NCBI RefSeq assembly: GCF_023278565.1
Contig: NC_064681.1
Coordinates: 2,046,001-2,110,000 of the forward strand
Length of the DNA: 64,000 nt
Reading direction: 5' to 3'
Source: Colletotrichum lupini
Lineage: Eukaryota > Ascomycota > Sordariomycetes > Glomerellales > Glomerellaceae
A model generated the notes under the pieces. The model was not told the DNA's origin and made no database searches. It saw only the letters and a program-made list of their open reading frames with translations. Numbering within the stretch: position 1 is the stretch's first letter; every line of letters starts with the position of its first letter. Position numbers and translations under genes: made by a program. Positions 60,975 through 64,000 of the stretch are shown here, piece by piece.

Positions 60975-63900
60975 TCAAAGGTTGATAATGTCAATCTCTG
61001 AGAAATCGGGCGGGTTGGCGCCGTACACCACGCGAACCTTGCTGTCGAGAGCCGTACCCTCGTTGCTGATCCAGATGTGTTCGCTGTACTCCTTGGTGCG
61101 CCGGATCTCGTCATCACACACCCCAATATCGTCACGGGGCAGCCAGACTGCAGGCGCGCGCGCCCGAAGAGCGTAATGCTTGAACGCGTTCTTAACGAGT
61201 GCGTCACGCTCATCGGGCGTCAAGTCTTCGATTTCGTCGTGGAAACCGCCATACAACGCTTCTCCCAGTGCCCGTTGAGCCTCGAGATCCTTATTTCGCT
61301 GCTGACGTCGGTACTCGGCTGCCGGGTGTACGGGTGCGGGGCCCATCTTCCAGGTCTTGCTACGCAGGTTTTTGCCCTCCCGCTTCGCCCAATGACCGAC
61401 ATCTTTGACCTTACGCATAGTCGAAGGCTTCCTTTTCGGTGTTCCGTTACTCATGGTTTGCATTTCGATATCGCGGTTGACCGATCCGGCACCGTCTCCA
61501 TTTCTCATGGGCGTCTTTTCATCGTCTTCATCATCGTCGTCGTCGCCGAGCCCAAGGCGCTTGTTCTGGGCTCGTTGAAATGCTTCGTCTCTGATGACTG
61601 CCTCGTCTTCGACGGTGATGGGCAAGTATCGGAAAAGCGGCGAAAAGGACGTATTGAGCGAAACTTGGTAAACGGCTGTAAATCCTATGGTGATGAGCAT
61701 AATGACACCCTGCGGCACGGCAGTGTTGTTGTCATGCTCGTCTTGCACGATGAAGAACAAGCCTGCCAAGCAGGCCTCCATCACGTACAGGCCCGTGAAC
61801 GTCTGATTGATCGCACGGGGATACAAGACGCCGCCTGTATCGTTCTCGAACCGCGTGACATAGAGCATACTGTAGCGTTGAGCAAACCACAGCAGGCCAA
61901 ACGTCAGGACCGCGAATAGCGAAATGAGCGGGGCAACGACGCAGTAAACAAGGGCAATACAGGCAAAGTTGGTGTAGACGGGGAAGAATTGACCCCACGC
62001 AATTTTTGACAAGGTCGTGTTCCGCTTCCACTTGTCGCGGGCTGTAGAGTCAAGAACCCTGGCCAGAATATACCAAACCAGGACAGCACCGATCTGAAGC
62101 AATGTACCAGAACTCACAGACAATGCCTGGAGCAACATGTAGGAGAAGAAGTAGTTCGACGCTCTTGGTAGGTTGTCGGCAAGGAGATCCAGAATGTTCG
62201 TGACATTGGTAAGGCCTTCGAAGTTCTGGGCCAACTTTTCGGCCGACGCGGTAAAGAATGACGCGATTGAAACGACAAGGAAGACTTGGATGAAGAGGAA
62301 AACGAAGTAAAATCGCTGGACGAATTCTTCTTTCTGTGATCCCGTCTTGACACCGCGGAAGAGGGCAAGCTGTTCGAGGATATGAGGGACAATGAAGAGC
62401 AGTAGGGCGAGCAGAATCGCTGGCAAGACACCGGCAACCGCAGAAGCGACCTTATCGATGGGCGCCTTCTTGATCCAGTCCAGCCACGGGAACCTCTCAA
62501 CCAGACCATCAATGTTGGCAATTGACGCCGTGAAGGCAATAGGAATAGCCCAGAAGAAAGCCATGGCCGCGATGATGATGGTGACGGTGCCAGATCTGAT
62601 TGACTCATGCCACCACTTCATGGCCATGTTGTCCCAAATGACATCCTTTGGCGAAACTTCGTTGATTCGAGGCGACATGTGCTTTGGAATGTGGTGCATG
62701 AGACTTTGACAAGCCATGTGCGCTGAAACCTGGTGATTGAATTGGATGAAGGCAGAGTTCATGAGGGGGTACCGCTCTGGGTGTGCTTGGTCGTCTTCAA
62801 TCTCGACGTTCAGACGGGCCAGCTCAGAGCGGCACCAGTAGATGGTGTCAACCTTGGGGCCAAATGTGAGCCATGCGAGCCAGTTTGGGAAACCCCAGCG
62901 CGGAAGTCGATGAGTCGGCCTGTCCTTCTCCTTGACCCATTTGCGCCATTCTGCGTCATCATCTAAGATATTCTTGTATTCGCCGCCGACAGCATTCCAT
63001 TCGGGATAGTCGACAGGGATTTGATCGTCGTCGCCCATGAAGGGGATATAAGACTTGATGTTCTGCCACAAGGTCTTGTCTTTCTTTTGGTTGAATGGGT
63101 ACTCTCCGCCATCGAATCCCTGAGGCACAGGAGACGCGTAGCCACCGGCAGGGGCCTTCCAAAATTGCCAGAATTTACGCGTTTCCTGATCATACATATG
63201 ATCCAGGTTGCTGACTTTGCGGACGGTGTTGCCGTTGCCAAATGGCTCGTAGCTTCGCTTGTAGTTGGGATCGGCAGTTTCCTGAGAGACAGCAGAAACA
63301 TTTCTAGAGTGAGTCTTGTGCGTCTCAGTGTTTGCAAGCGGCTCGACTTGCTCCGTGGTGTCCTTTGTGCTTTTGGGCGTGGCGGGTCGGTCGCTGTCGG
63401 CCAGAATTTGAACCTTGCGCGGACGGTTGTCTGGATGCAGCATCGCGAAGCCGTTGGTGGTCTCAACGGTGTCGTCTACATCTTCAGTGAATTCCTTAAT
63501 TTCTTTTTGAGCCTTTCCCAGGCCCCCAAGCAAACCTTTCCCAACCTTGGTGACGCCGTCGCCGATAAAGCCCAGTCCGAAGCCCTTAGACTGGGGTCGA
63601 TTACCATCTTCGGATGAGCTCGAAGATGAAGTGCTCGAGCGCCTTGACTTTGCATCATCGCGGTTCTCGTTGATGACAGCGCTGATGTCGTGAGGGACCT
63701 CATCATGTTCGCCGGAACTAACACCTTGACCAGCTTCAGCCCTCTTCTTAGCCTCAGCGTCTTCTGCCTGTCTCCTGAGAGCCTGCTCCTGTCTCGATGG
63801 GCCCTTGGACTTGGACGCTTTTCTCGCAGCCTTCTCTTCCTGCTTCTTCCTCTTGAGTTGCTTCTTCTTCGCAGCTTTGACCAGATCTGTTTCGGCGGAT

Positions 63901-64000
63901 TCAAGTTTCAGATGGATGTCTTCCCGCTGCTGAATCTTTTCGAGAAGTGGAGTTAGGTCGCGGTTGAGCCAGATGTTTCGAATTTGACCAGGGAAAACAT
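60975..64000 (-). CDS. CSC1/OSCA-type channel (DUF221, RSN1 family), 5' partial
   Basis: One long open frame reaches the window end without a start, giving 1007 visible residues; the N-terminal membrane segments lie outside. The visible part begins in the cytosolic domain (VFPGQIRNIWLNRDLTPLLE), which continues through a charged linker to AFIQFNHQVSAHMACQSLMH. The 7-TM core follows: TVTIIIAAMAFFWAIPIAFT, GVLPAILLALLLFIVPHILE, FVFLFIQVFLVVSIASFFTA, NYFFSYMLLQALSVSSGTLL, and FFPVYTNFACIALVYCVVAP. The C-terminal tail carries polar and phospho-site-rich residues and HIWISNEGTALD. The family forms osmosensitive, calcium-permeable cation channels at the plasma membrane or vesicle-linked proteins (yeast Csc1, Rsn1, Phm7). 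The cytosolic insert here is long and Ser/Lys-rich. Confidence 0.92.
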   Translation of the reverse strand, partial: VFPGQIRNIWLNRDLTPLLEKIQQREDIHLKLESAETDLVKAAKKKQLKRKKQEEKAARKASKSKGPSRQEQALRRQAEDAEAKKRAEAGQGVSSGEHDEVPHDISAVINENRDDAKSRRSSTSSSSSSEDGNRPQSKGFGLGFIGDGVTKVGKGLLGGLGKAQKEIKEFTEDVDDTVETTNGFAMLHPDNRPRKVQILADSDRPATPKSTKDTTEQVEPLANTETHKTHSRNVSAVSQETADPNYKRSYEPFGNGNTVRKVSNLDHMYDQETRKFWQFWKAPAGGYASPVPQGFDGGEYPFNQKKDKTLWQNIKSYIPFMGDDDQIPVDYPEWNAVGGEYKNILDDDAEWRKWVKEKDRPTHRLPRWGFPNWLAWLTFGPKVDTIYWCRSELARLNVEIEDDQAHPERYPLMNSAFIQFNHQVSAHMACQSLMHHIPKHMSPRINEVSPKDVIWDNMAMKWWHESIRSGTVTIIIAAMAFFWAIPIAFTASIANIDGLVERFPWLDWIKKAPIDKVASAVAGVLPAILLALLLFIVPHILEQLALFRGVKTGSQKEEFVQRFYFVFLFIQVFLVVSIASFFTASAEKLAQNFEGLTNVTNILDLLADNLPRASNYFFSYMLLQALSVSSGTLLQIGAVLVWYILARVLDSTARDKWKRNTTLSKIAWGQFFPVYTNFACIALVYCVVAPLISLFAVLTFGLLWFAQRYSMLYVTRFENDTGGVLYPRAINQTFTGLYVMEACLAGLFFIVQDEHDNNTAVPQGVIMLITIGFTAVYQVSLNTSFSPLFRYLPITVEDEAVIRDEAFQRAQNKRLGLGDDDDDEDDEKTPMRNGDGAGSVNRDIEMQTMSNGTPKRKPSTMRKVKDVGHWAKREGKNLRSKTWKMGPAPVHPAAEYRRQQRNKDLEAQRALGEALYGGFHDEIEDLTPDERDALVKNAFKHYALRARAPAVWLPRDDIGVCDDEIRRTKEYSEHIWISNEGTALDSKVRVVYGANPPDFSEIDIINL

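Noticed and set aside
63476..63904. 142-codon Arg/Ser-rich frame at the window end
   Set aside because: It is a shifted frame over the cytosolic linker of the CSC1-type channel, whose own frame is open to base 64000.

Overview
The window comes from a filamentous ascomycete (Pezizomycotina, most likely a sordariomycete). Genes carry short 47-134 nt GT-AG introns with TACTAAT- or CTGAC-like branch sites. The proteins are typical of that group: NMA111, IST1, SPT3, CSN12, AP-2 sigma, CDC73 and a CSC1-type channel. The first 9.95 kb shows saturating repeat-induced point mutation (RIP). I count 21 protein genes and no convincing tRNA or rRNA gene. Exon borders were read by hand from splice signals, phase and family fit.

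Layout. 1-9950: AT-rich, gene-free RIP-destroyed repeat, ending abruptly about 300 bp before CSN12. 10264-21889: housekeeping block with CSN12 (+), AP-2 sigma APS2 (+), a zinc-knuckle protein (-), IST1 (-) and SPT3 (-). 22483-37561: accessory-looking block with a transcription-factor-like protein (-), a citrate synthase paralogue (-), a DUF3500 protein (+), a cytochrome P450 (+), a small secreted protein with an EF-hand loop (-), an FAD-dependent amine/amino-acid-oxidase-like enzyme (-) and a fungal hypothetical protein (+). 38517-64000: housekeeping again with NMA111 (-), a small lysine-rich protein (-), a J-domain protein (-), CDC73 (-), a hypothetical protein (-), ENP1 (-), HGH1 (+), a DUF427 protein (-) and a CSC1/DUF221 channel (-) cut by the window end.

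How genes may work together. The housekeeping genes act in separate processes: SAGA and Paf1 transcription (SPT3, CDC73), endosomal and endocytic traffic (IST1, AP-2 sigma), ribosome biogenesis and eEF2 folding (ENP1, HGH1, divergently transcribed). The most interesting stretch is the accessory block. Citrate synthase and DUF3500 share a 1.8 kb divergent promoter that holds a perfect 9-bp inverted repeat. They are flanked by a regulator-like gene, a P450 and an FAD oxidase. This could be a small, undescribed metabolic cluster built around a citrate-synthase-type condensation; no PKS, FAS or NRPS is present, so that idea is inference only. Other points of note are a mitochondrial-presequence-like in-frame extension upstream of NMA111 and an unusually long SPT3 intron with an in-frame ORF.
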